Assembly: GCA_963691655.1 (NCBI GenBank)
Contig: OY829326.1
Span: 40,265,989-40,329,988, forward strand
DNA length: 64,000 nucleotides
Source of the DNA: Toxonevra muliebris
Lineage: Eukaryota; Arthropoda; Insecta; Diptera; Pallopteridae
Direction: 5' to 3'
Below, piece after piece: positions 53,637 through 64,000 of the stretch. The position numbers and the translations under genes were made by a program. Each line of letters starts with the position of its first letter. Positions within the stretch are counted from its first letter, which is position 1. The notes beneath the pieces are model-generated. The model was given only the letters and a program-made list of their open reading frames with translations, was not told where the DNA came from and searched no databases.

Positions 53637-53660
53637 TTTCGTTTTCTCGATATGATTTGC
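53495..53660 (-). CDS. Tmhs: Tmhs exon with start codon (coding 53495-53636)
   Basis: Coding begins at the ATG complementary to 53634-53636; 47 codons plus one base, donor G|GTAAAT (GT at 53494-53493). A CACACGCAG acceptor 24 bases upstream of the ATG suggests the exon starts at 53660 with a further untranslated exon upstream. The exon encodes the N-tail and the first helix (KYIRNSKAIAVLWAIFTICY). Confidence 0.87.
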
Positions 53661-53664
53661 CTGC

Positions 53665-53687
53665 GTGTGTGTGTGTGTGTGTGTGTG
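53665..53687. repeat. (GT)n microsatellite just upstream of the Tmhs start exon
   Basis: A 23-base GT run. On the Tmhs strand it reads (CA)n directly before the CACGCAG acceptor, so it occupies the place of the usual pyrimidine tract. Confidence 0.85.
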
Positions 53688-53699
53688 AGTGAATGCTGA

Positions 53700-56600
53700 A
53701 ATAATAATAAAATAGAAAAATTAATTGTTGTTAACAGTGGTATGCATTGTGCTTCCCTTTACTTTAGCACAAAAGCGCGACATCATTAAGCTGATTTTTC
53801 TTTATGTTTACAAGAAAAAAAAAATAGTAATAATGATAATTTCAATACATTTTTAAGCTGATTAGTTTGATTTGTAGAGACCTTTAGTTTAATGACCTTT
53901 AAAAAAAAAAGTCTTCTTAAAAGTAGAGTACATCAATATGATTATTATATTGTTTATTGTACGCAGTATGGTGCCAAGATCTGGAAACCCAATTCACATT
54001 ATTTAAGATTTCATTACCGTTAAAGGCGCTACTACATACCGCTTTCAGCTAATTGCTTAGTTCCTCAACACTTAAAAAAATCATTAAAATCTAAATTAGA
54101 TACATTAATACATACGTATATCATAAATATAGTCTGCTGATGCATATGTAGTTTGTATGTATGTATGTGTGCAGAAATGGTCGCCATAAGCAATACCTTA
54201 CAATTAAATTGTTTTTTTAATTTTATCAATTTTCTCCATTATATTAATTCCCAGATTTTTGGAATTGGACTACGTTTTACAAATTCTTCGATGAACTTTT
54301 TGTTCAACAAAAATCAATATTTTCAAAAATAACAAAGTTCTAAAATTGGATTTGGGTAGAGCTCAAAAAAATAAAGGTTTCCATCTTGGATTCCTTTTTT
54401 TTTTTGTGGTTTCCGAAGTCTAAAGGCATTATATTTTTAACCAATATATTGCAGAAAAATTTTGCTCATAAAATTGTTTAAATTTAAGTTAGGAAAATAA
54501 AATTTTTACATAGCTTAATTTTCTACATGGCACCACCTCTTGATTAGCAATGGGAAACTTCCCAGGGTATAAATGTCCTAAGGAAAGCTTTTCTGATTCG
54601 GCAAAGAACATATGGATCTTATGGAAATATAACTTCATTCAGAATGCGAAAAACTCGGCCTAGAATCTCCATGGACTGTTGTGCGATAAAAGAAGAAATA
54701 AAATAAATTATACAAATAAACTTTAAAACTATACAACTTTAAAATTTACTGTGGAATATCTTAATTTGTTTTGAAAATTTCTTAAGAAAAATTCTTTAAG
54801 TTTCGTATACTTTTAATTTTTTGATTTTTTGTGCCAAAACTATGTTTAGAGATTTCTGCTATTCAAGGCCTGCAATAAAATTTATGAGCAACGTTTCTTT
54901 GGAGCTCATTAACTGTCTTTGGATCTTTTCTAAGGTCTAAAAATAAAGATTCTTGAGAAATATTCTTGAGGGAGGGAGATAAAAGATTAATATGCTCCAT
55001 AAAAATGTTCAGAAGACAAATTTAAAATAAAACTTCCAATACTCAAACTGTCTTAAATACATAACTAACTAAGATATATTAGAATTTATTATACCAAAAT
55101 AGTCAAACTATTAGCATGAGTAAAATATCTAGTAAATCAAACGTAAACTTTTAAAACGCCGGATAATATATGTACGTATAATTTATTTTAAACTCTATCA
55201 GAACTTTGCATATTTTATATGTTGGACTGTGGAAACACATTAAAGTACAACCATACAATAAGAAATTTCAGTTAGTTCGGGAAAAGGAGGTATACACATG
55301 ATACATCAGTTGAGTCAAATATTACTGGCACTCGTTCCGTATTCGGCGAATATTTTTGCAGGAGAAAATCTTAAGCGTATATATGAAAACAGTATAAAAC
55401 GAATTTAAAAAAGGACGGCTCCGACCGGAACGGAAAATTGGAAAATTTAACATTGCTTCCAGAGCAAAAACTTATAAGCTCGCAAAATATTGTTCCTTGC
55501 CGAACCGATACTTTACTGAAATATTTTATTGCTCTCAATAAAAAATATGTTTCACAAGCTTACATTTAACCATAAAATACATAGATTTTATTTTCAAGTC
55601 CTTTTACTTTTGATATTTTACGGCAGATGAAAGATTGTACATATTTTTCTAAAGTGGATTATTTTAGTTAGAGTCCGCAGAGGAGGCACAATAGCCCATT
55701 GCTTTCGATTCTAGAATCGAATAAATAATCGACAGATTTTTGTTAATATCTATGTACATTCAGTGTTGCTATTTTTCAAATTATTGCCTTGGAACTTAAT
55801 AGAAGCTTATGCTTGTTTCAAATTTCTTGCATAAAAATTTCCTTAATTAATTAACACGAACTGAAACGTGGCCTAAAGCTTAAAACACTACATAACTTTA
55901 TGAATTTTTATAAGAATAACATTACCTTTCTTTTACAGTTGCAACATTTCGTAAGAATTTATGAAGGTATCTGAATGGCGCCAGTAGGGTATTTCCCTAT
56001 AGCATCATTAAAAAACCCAAAAAGAAAAACGAATGTAACACTCTCACTCTTATTTTTTAAACAAAACCTGCACGAATAGCTCATCTAAGATTAAGCTAAA
56101 CTCTACCAATGAATGAACGCTTGTAAATATTTTCTACATAGATATTTAAATTTTTTTTTTACTTTTGTTTTGTTGAGTGTTGCTAATTATAGACATGATT
56201 CATGATTTATGCACCAGCTATAATATTTTTGGTTTAACATTTTTTGGCATAAACTTGTATTCATTCGATTTGAAAGTGTGATTAATTTGTTTTTCTTATG
56301 GAATTTAAAAATAAGTTGATAGATTATCTTGCAATGGCACTACTTTATTATAAATACGGGTGAGTAGTAATGAGAAAACACAACAACTATAATAACAACA
56401 ACAATGAAAATAATAAAAGTAAACTATTTGTTAAGGTCATTCTCATTCATTCGCATTCGTTGCAAACTAAATTTTTTGTTTTTTTTTTTTTTTCTTAATG
56501 TTTTTTGTGTTTTTTACTTATTGCATTTCATAATTTGACATTCAAAAATGCCACAAGTCTACGAGACTGACTGACAGACAATAATAAAACAACAATTTTT

Positions 56601-57232
56601 GTATTTGTGCATTAAAATAATTAAATGTAAATAATTCACATTGTCTTTAAAAATATTAATTTATTTTTTTCTTTCTCTTATCAGAAAATTGCTAGTTAAA
56701 AATACATTCAAATAAAATGCAGAAATTTGAAAAATAAAAAAGAAAGTATTTGGGAAAATTTAAGTTAATGGAATTTTAAGTTAAAGTTTAAAAAGAAATA
56801 AACTTCTTTAATTTATGTTAATAAAATGCTAACTATTGAGTGAAATGTAATTCTAAATGTATAGGGAAATTATTTCTCTCACTAAATTATTGAAATAAAT
56901 ATTTCTTATGCGACAAAATATGCGTTATGTCTAGTTATTACTGTCATATTCCCTGTCAAAAAGAGAGAAAGAGAGAATTTCCTATATGAAATTTGCCAAC
57001 ATGACGGCAAATTTTATTGAATTTGACAAAGTCAAAACCACGCATGAAAAAAGACAATCGAGAGAACGACATCAAAGAAAACAGAGTTGCTTCTTGACAT
57101 TCTTGTTCTCTTGATTGTTTAAGTATAAGTGCACATTGTTTATAATAAAAAAATTATGTGCTTTTGGCTACTCGGCTGCTTTTACGAGTACGCAACGACG
57201 ATTTATCTCTGTGTAGGGGAAACAAAGAACAA
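53700..57232. other. Region upstream of Tmhs
   Basis: AT-rich. Because an acceptor lies 24 bases before the Tmhs start codon, an upstream untranslated Tmhs exon and its promoter probably lie here or further right, but I cannot place them. No other gene is seen. Confidence 0.45.
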
Positions 57233-57240
57233 ATGAGGTA
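57233..57240. repeat. 8 bp target-site duplication, left
   Basis: ATGAGGTA, identical to 57810-57817. Confidence 0.88.
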
Positions 57241-57809
57241 CAGGGTTCGGACTTTACTACGTTTTTCACAAAATTTTAAAATCTACTCAATCACTCCGCT
57301 TGAGCTAAAATCTACTACGATTTTTTTCGCTACATACTACTTGCACAAAAAGTTTGATACCACTGTTTTTCAAAAAGAAAGCAGTGAAAAAGCAGCTCAG
57401 TACGCTTGATTATAATAGTTTTTTAATGTCACCCACCCCCTCCCCTCTTTCAGGTACTTTTAATTCATTTTATCTTGTAAGTTTTATGAAAAGAAGTCAT
57501 AAAACCGATCGATTTCTAACTACTGCTTGTGCTGTAGAAGTTATGTAATTGTTGTAGTAAGCATTGTTATTTTAACTATTACTTAGTACAGCATATGAAA
57601 AAACGGAAAACACGTGGCGAGTTCGGCTAAGCCACCGAATGAAGTCATGCGATTCTTGTAATTTCTTGATATTTTTTTAATATAGTACATACATATTTCT
57701 AATAAAAAAATATTTATTTTCTTATGTTAGGGAAATTTCTAAATTTACTACGGAAATTTTGGGTTTCTATCATTTACTACGATATTAGATTTCCAAGGTC
57801 CGAACCCTG
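57241..57809. mobile_element. hAT-type MITE, 569 bp, with perfect 8 bp target duplication
   Basis: Inverted ends begin CAGGGTTCGGAC on both sides (12 bases identical, 14 of 15 overall). The flanks are ATGAGGTA at 57233-57240 and again at 57810-57817, an exact 8-base duplication as expected for hAT. TACTACG/CTACTACG words recur near both ends (57257, 57314, 57748, 57776), as in hAT subterminal binding repeats. No transposase is present. Confidence 0.9.
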
Positions 57810-57817
57810 ATGAGGTA
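57810..57817. repeat. 8 bp target-site duplication, right
   Basis: ATGAGGTA, identical to 57233-57240. Confidence 0.88.
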
Positions 57818-59989
57818 TATCGCGAATTGTATTTTGGCGTCTACATATCGATGTGTAATATAAGTAACGATGAAAATTATGAAAAATTAATGAAAATTTA
57901 TACATATATGAAAACAAAATGTGACGATGTCAATCGTGCCACGAGTGACAAATCTACGAATTCCAATTTTCCTCAGTTTTTTTGTTAATAAATTCAGCTT
58001 CGAATTTTAATTTTTATATTAAATATTTATGTAAATTCCTAACACATATATGAATTGCTTTTTATTGATTTCATTGAATAATTTTATTGCTGAGTAGAAA
58101 CAACAGCTTCATTTTTGATTTTTAATAGTTTTTATTCGATATACAAATACAATTTTGAACATCAAGTATTAAATAATCACATCATCATCGTACAGTGGGG
58201 CAGGAGAAACTTGGCATTAACTAAACGCGTCGACTAATTTTTATGTAATTTGATTCGAAGCAGTCTTTATATAGAAGAAGATAACATAAAAGCATGAACG
58301 CGTTCGGTCCATTGCCACGACGTCTGTTCCAACATGTGAATATTCAATTTGAAATACCTCTACTTAGAATCCTACATTATACCGAAAATTATTTCGGTTG
58401 GGCCAACAGCCAACAGCCACGCCCTATATAAATATTCTATTTGTCATAACTTCAACAATACCTGTAATGTTGAAGTTATAAATGTAAAATTTTAATGATA
58501 GTTATATTTTTCATAAGAAGTTCTGAAATTTAGAAAAATAACTTAAGAAATTAATGATCCCTGTTGAAAATATTTGGCAAAAATAAGACCTTTATAAGTA
58601 AAGTTTTCTTTTTTTGTGTCATTTTTCTATTCTTTATTTACAATACATTAAAATATTAAGGTACAAGTCCATTGCTTGAATCATAAAAACGAAAACTACG
58701 AAATCATATAAAAAAATACGATAGATAGAAGCTTGAAAAAATTATTTTTAATAATGTATATATCTAATTATCTTTACATTGATTTTTTGTTTTTAAATTT
58801 GGTTCAATAGTTTTCCTGTAGATGGCGTCCAAAAAATCGCCATTTTAGTGCTATAGAAGTCCTCCGGGTGCTCAGAAACTAAAAAAAAAACCAATAAAAA
58901 TCTAAAAATTTGCATAATTTTCTGTAAGATGGACTATTATGTAGCTATAATAATAAAAACTTAGCCTTTGGCAAAGCTTTAATTAAAAAACAACGAATTG
59001 CGCCCCAAAATGGCCCCTTATAAGCAACCTACGATCATAATAATAACCTATCCTATAAAAAAATTATTTCTGAACAAAATGAGCTTAGCTAGAACAAAAT
59101 CCATCAAATATTTCAAATGTTAGAACACCCGCCAATGTGAAAAAGTATGCTTCTAGAAAAACGCGTTTAAGGAATAGTGCAGCTGTCGCGCGACTATGAA
59201 ATTCTTATACCACTATATAAATGTGTGTATTCCAAATTTATTTTTTTTTATAAAATTTTGGATACGAACTTTAAACACTACAAGGAATTTTTTTAGGCCA
59301 AAAAAAAAATCTACTTTTTGGAACCGGCCATGTCTCCTTAGTTTCAAAATACGTTCCGAAAAACTAGTTACAACGGCTTTTCATTTTAAGGTTTTAGCCG
59401 ACTTTTTTCCCAGTGTGCATCGTACCAAATATTCAAAAACCTCAATTATTATTATTAATCCTAAAATTAACCACATTGGTAGAATATTAATTTCAATTTC
59501 ATTATGAATAGATATTCGCTGAATGTAGTTGTTTCGTAAGTTTCATATTAAAAATATACTGAACTAGTTCGAAGGAGGTCACCATTAGCTATAATTAATA
59601 AATCAGAATAATCATTTTGAAACAGTGAATTCATTTAGAAAAGATTTATAGAAGTTTCTGGTTTATAAAACCATATACTAGATGAACTTAAATTTTTTTG
59701 TACTTTCTCCATTTACATAAAACGATATCAAAATTCTTATAATATAGAAAACTCAAACATGAGAAATTCTGCATATGCATAGAAAGTGTATAATTCTTCA
59801 TTTGATGTGAGAAAAAATTAATTGAACCATGTCGAATCCATAGTGAAATTTATTTTGTTTCATGACTATGACATAATTATGCCGTTTTTTTTTTGGGTTA
59901 AAATCGCCTATTAGTAGCTGTGGCAATCTAAGCTAAGGTCTAAACTTTGAGCCTAGTAGGATGACCTACTTTACCTTTCGCTTTTTTTT
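57818..59989. other. AT-rich stretch, nothing recognised
   Basis: Some locally GC-richer words (58240-58330, 59160-59190) but no coding frame, RNA gene or repeat pair that I can support. Confidence 0.4.
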
Positions 59990-60340
59990 TAAGTTTATTT
60001 TTTGTAGTATGAGTTTCTTTATCTAGAAAGGATAAGGGGCCAATGTGATTATTGGCCGCTGTTTTTCTTGCTAAGCAATCGGCTTATCTTAATTCCATAT
60101 ATTTCTGTGAGTCCAGAGACCTAGAACTCTTATTCATTCAGTAGCTTTAGTCATCTCCATATTAAACTAAATTGAGGATATCTAAAAGGAGTCCAGCGCT
60201 CTGATTGGGACTTGACTTTCTAAGTATATTACTACCTTTTGACTCGTATTCTTACATTCGAGGTATACAGTCTTATTTGGTTTTTCAAATACCCTTGCGT
60301 ATTCTATTCTCGAGCCATCTGGGTACTATTTTATTGCATG
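59990..60340 (-). mobile_element. Second, more decayed LINE RNase H fragment
   Basis: On the minus strand, ARVFEKPNKTVYLECKNTSQ, VVIYLESQVPIRALDSF, GLWTHRNIWN*DKPIA and QEKQRPIITLAPYPF follow the order of a LINE RNase H domain (A.VF..E...I.SDSQAA..AL..., WVPGHxxIxGNExADxLA). Several stops interrupt it. Confidence 0.6.
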
Positions 60341-63300
60341 TATGTATGTGATTTTTAATTAATTTTAAGCCCTGGTAGTAGTTTTTGACTTACCCTGAGA
60401 AAATAAGGTTGTCAGGTGGAAAAAAATTAAAAATATTTCTTCGAAATTATGAGCAATATTATCAAATATATTAACACAGATTAAATGTATTTAGCCCAGT
60501 AGTTTAGAAGTTATTATAAGTTAAAGACAGTGAAATGTGGAAGATATGAGTTGTCGTTGATTTTTGCTAAATTCTCCATATGCTTTTTTACAAAAGTTTG
60601 GTCAGCTGTAGCCTCTTAAAAATAAAGTTATAAATTCTGTATTAATTCTGTTATTTTATGTAGATTAATTACTCATTCCAAATACATTTAATTTTACTAT
60701 TTTTTGTTGCTTTTTCCAAAAATATATGTGTTTACCTGGCCTTTAAGTTAAGTGAAATATTATATTTTTAAATTATCTAAATGTAGTTTTGAAGTCGGTA
60801 TATATGGAAATACTGAAGAGTAATTACTTTTAGAATAAATTCCTATATATATTTTTGACGAGTTTTCAAAGTTTCTGGTCGATTAATCCAACAGCAGGCC
60901 AAAATGGATTAACCGCCGTAATTAATTCAGTTGTTAATTGTTTCCACTCATATATATAAATAGTGATTGGTTGAAGAGATTAAATATTTTCTTCAAAAAG
61001 CTTGAAGTTTCCAATTTGCAAACTCTGTGTAACTTTAATTTCTTTCATATTAGCGATTGAAATAAATTACTAATAATTGTTAGTTCATATTAAATGATTT
61101 TTAAACTTGTTGACAATTTCTTTTACTTTATCAACACCGCTGCATGTCAAATTTTACTTTTGAGTATTAACCAATTAAGGACGAGCGGGTACCAAGGTAG
61201 ATAGATCAAGAAAGTAACTTGAATGATTAAATAAAATAATGAAAATTTCACTTTTTGAATTGTAATTTTCGGAAACTATTTTTTTTTTGCCTTAAAAAAG
61301 ACAAAAACAAAACAAAAGAAAAGCAAATATAAAAAATAAATAAATGACCTTATTTAATGTGTGGCATTCCTCAAAACTCGTATGCTTATTTTTTTCTTCA
61401 TTTATCAACTTTTCTTTTTAAGTATTTCACATCTTTTTTTTTCTTCTTCATATACATATATACATATATTTCATACACTCGTTTTTCTTTCTCTTTCTTC
61501 AATTTTAACTTGCAATTGTTTATTATTTAAAGGTAGAAGATGATGGAGTGTAAATTGACGGACTGCTTGTCTTACAAAGAAGAAAATATAGTCAACAGCA
61601 GCGGCAATGGAAGATCGAATCTGTCATGCATTCAATAACTCATTCAGTCAGTCGGTTAGTCAATCAGACGATAGGTTTATTCAGTCGGTCAGTCAGTTGC
61701 TTGGTCACTTCAGGCGGATGTCTCTCAACACATTAAAAATATTAATATGTTTTTCTTCTTTTTTTCATATCATAATTCCAACACGTTAGGCTTTCTTTTT
61801 TTCTGTCTGTTTTTCTTCCATTATTTTTGTTAGCGTCTTTTAAGGGGAGGGGCCTAGTTTAGAAGATACGAAGATACAAAATTGTTTTTTTGTTTTTTAT
61901 GATAGTATTAGACTTGATGAATATTCCCTTACAGTTTTAAAACAATATCCTAAGTATTTTTGAGGTTACAGACCCATTAGCAGATTAGACTATTATGGCT
62001 TCAACTCCAACGGTGTTTGTTAAAGAATTAATAGCCCCTGTATATAAATAAAAAATATTTGCGTACAAAAATTTCAATATTTCGAAATTAAGCCCTTTTT
62101 TTTTTGAAATGCTTAATTTTATATGCATACATAGACGTTTATAATTTTGTTTTACTTTGTCTACTACCAAATTTTACTAAGAATAAAACTACATTTACAA
62201 GTTATATTTTCCCCGCCAATTTACTGCCACGATTATGAAGTATCAACTTCAGTGTGAACAAACACCGAGATCAATCTATTTTTGAAGCAACTAAAAATTT
62301 TGTTTGTATTTCTAAAATATGCAAAAATATAATCTCAAAGTTACAAAAATATTAGCATTAATTTTATTTGTGGTTGTGATTTTATTCCACCATAAAAATT
62401 ATATATTTTTATGCTCTCTAAACCAAGTACCCCCCTTAAACACATAAATACAACAAGCACAGTCATTTATCGTTTGTATTGCTCAAAAATATCAGCAGCA
62501 AGAGCAAACAGCAGATTTCAATCTCGTCTCACTGATTTTTATTGAAATAACAAAATTTATCATGCATTAACATATTTACATTAAAGTGCATCATGAAGAA
62601 AATTTGTGGTTGACCCTATCTAAAAATTAATCTTGGTTTATTTTATGATGATTCCCTTAATATTTCGGCTCTAGCGATGATCGTTCGCGGGCTAGATTGT
62701 TTTGAGAAAAACCATAAAAATCGACTTTTGTGTTGGCTATTTTTGGCCAAATAAAAGCTTAGAGATAATAGAGAATCAAAAATTAATAGGTTCTATATTA
62801 AAATATTTGTAGATTAAAAAAAAAAAAAAAATATTTAATATTTAAGCAGAACCCAAATATTTTTAAGTATTTATTATGTGTGAGCTTTCACTTGAACCAA
62901 AGTATCCTATAGAAATATGTTACTAGAGTCCGAAAATCGAGGTCCAACAAAATCTTTTTTTTTTTTTATGGGACTCGATGTACTTTAATGTACATATGTA
63001 TGTATGTATCTATGTAGATGCAATACATTAGGTACTTGCAAAGTACATGAAAGAAGTGAAATTATTTACAAATACAAAAATATATGCGAGTAATTGTTAT
63101 TGTCTACCTTTACCGGCTTCTATACACACACACACATCTATACTCATATATGTATGGTACATATGAATATTGACCAGTTGCTAGCTACACGCCGCTCAAT
63201 AACGGAGTTAGTTATGAACGAATCTGTACATCTTTAGAGTTGGCAAGAAAGTCCAGTTTTTGCTGTTGTTGTTTTTCTCATATAAGCACTATTTCTTGTA

Positions 63301-64000
63301 GTTTTTATTGTTGTGGGTTGGTGAGCGGGACGCAAGTATGATCGATTAATGTGGCACAATAATATAGACAATAATATGCACACAGTGTATCTACCTATAT
63401 AAATAAGTTAAAGAAGTTGTTGTTGTATGTCTGTCAATATGTCTACATTGCTTGGCTATAGCGGCTATAGTGCCACCAAAACAATTTCTACTTCTTGCAC
63501 AAGTTTCACAGATTGTTAAGATATTTTCAGCATGAAGTAATACTAATAATAAAATAAATAATAATAATAATAATATATCTGGAGAGATACTTGTGCTAGC
63601 AAGTATTTGTATCTGATGTTTTCTTGTATCTGCGATTGCTTTGTTTACTTCGCAAAAATGACTCATGCAAAGAGAATGGATTGTATTTTTCTTTTCTTTT
63701 TTTACGTACTTGTACAACTACTAACTACATTATTATGTGATAAATCCATGATAAAATTGGCGCTGAGCTTAAAATTACGTGATCAATTGTAATTATTTTT
63801 TTTTTTTTGCAACTTATAACTGTGTGCAGAGTATTTCAATTTAAGGAAATCGAATTCTTCCAAATTGTAAAATAATTAAAATATTCACCGTCAATAATTT
63901 TACAAAATTATATGAGATGGATTTCTTCATCAACATTAAGGAAGCAATTCGATTGGGATGCTGCAGCAAATTCGATTTGGATTTTTTATTATAAAATTGA
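60341..64000. other. AT-rich stretch, simple repeats only
   Basis: Imperfect CAGT repeats near 61646-61700, AAT repeats near 63541-63577 and homopolymers. No gene or element recognised. Confidence 0.45.

Noticed and set aside
1..64000. CRISPR arrays, operons, ribosomal or tRNA genes
   Set aside because: None were found; the DNA is clearly from an animal nuclear genome with spliced genes.

Overview
The window is AT-rich, intron-rich eukaryotic DNA, most likely from a higher (brachyceran) fly such as a tephritid fruit fly. Supporting signs are insect-type protein families, long introns with GT-AG borders, scattered CAG/CAA (opa-like) triplets, ACATATGTATGTA-type simple sequence, and relics of mariner/maT, Tc1, piggyBac, hAT, Harbinger, BEL/Pao and non-LTR elements. 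Organism assignment is inference.

Two protein-coding genes can be reconstructed with confidence. (1) On the plus strand, a CD36/scavenger-receptor class B gene runs from a first coding exon at 16450 to a stop at 37323. It has nine coding exons and encodes a 586-residue, two-pass membrane protein. A second in-phase first exon (27242-27482) would give a 602-residue form with a different cytoplasmic N-terminus. All exon phases agree. (2) On the minus strand, 53636-51824, a complete five-exon LHFPL-family tetraspan gene encodes 281 residues. It is closest to LHFPL3/4/5 and most likely the orthologue of Drosophila Tmhs. The two genes converge, with about 14.3 kb between their stop codons.

Layout: 1-5.2 kb is noncoding AT-rich DNA with simple repeats. 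5244-6429 is a decayed maT/mariner-like element with both terminal inverted repeats. 9.66-11.38 kb is a decayed Tc1-like element, with a deleted relative at 32.3 kb inside an intron. 16.4-37.3 kb is the CD36 gene; its introns hold several miniature or decayed elements (160 bp with direct repeats, a hAT-like 635 bp element, BEL/Pao and LINE relics, a 516 bp deleted mariner, a 253 bp Harbinger-like MITE). 39.0-41.7 kb holds piggyBac relics. 45.8-46.7 kb is an 887 bp element with well-preserved 24 bp inverted ends. 48.56 kb carries a perfect 28 bp inverted repeat. 51.8-53.7 kb is Tmhs. 57.24-57.81 kb is a hAT MITE with a perfect 8 bp target duplication. 60.0-60.3 kb is a second LINE RNase H relic. 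The rest is AT-rich noncoding sequence in which I see no gene.

The two genes have no obvious joint function. I found no convincing new biological system. The observations most worth checking are the perfect hairpin at 48.56 kb, the alternative N-termini and lysosomal-type sorting signal of the CD36 protein, the 887 bp inverted-end element, and a hammerhead-like motif at 6.9 kb.
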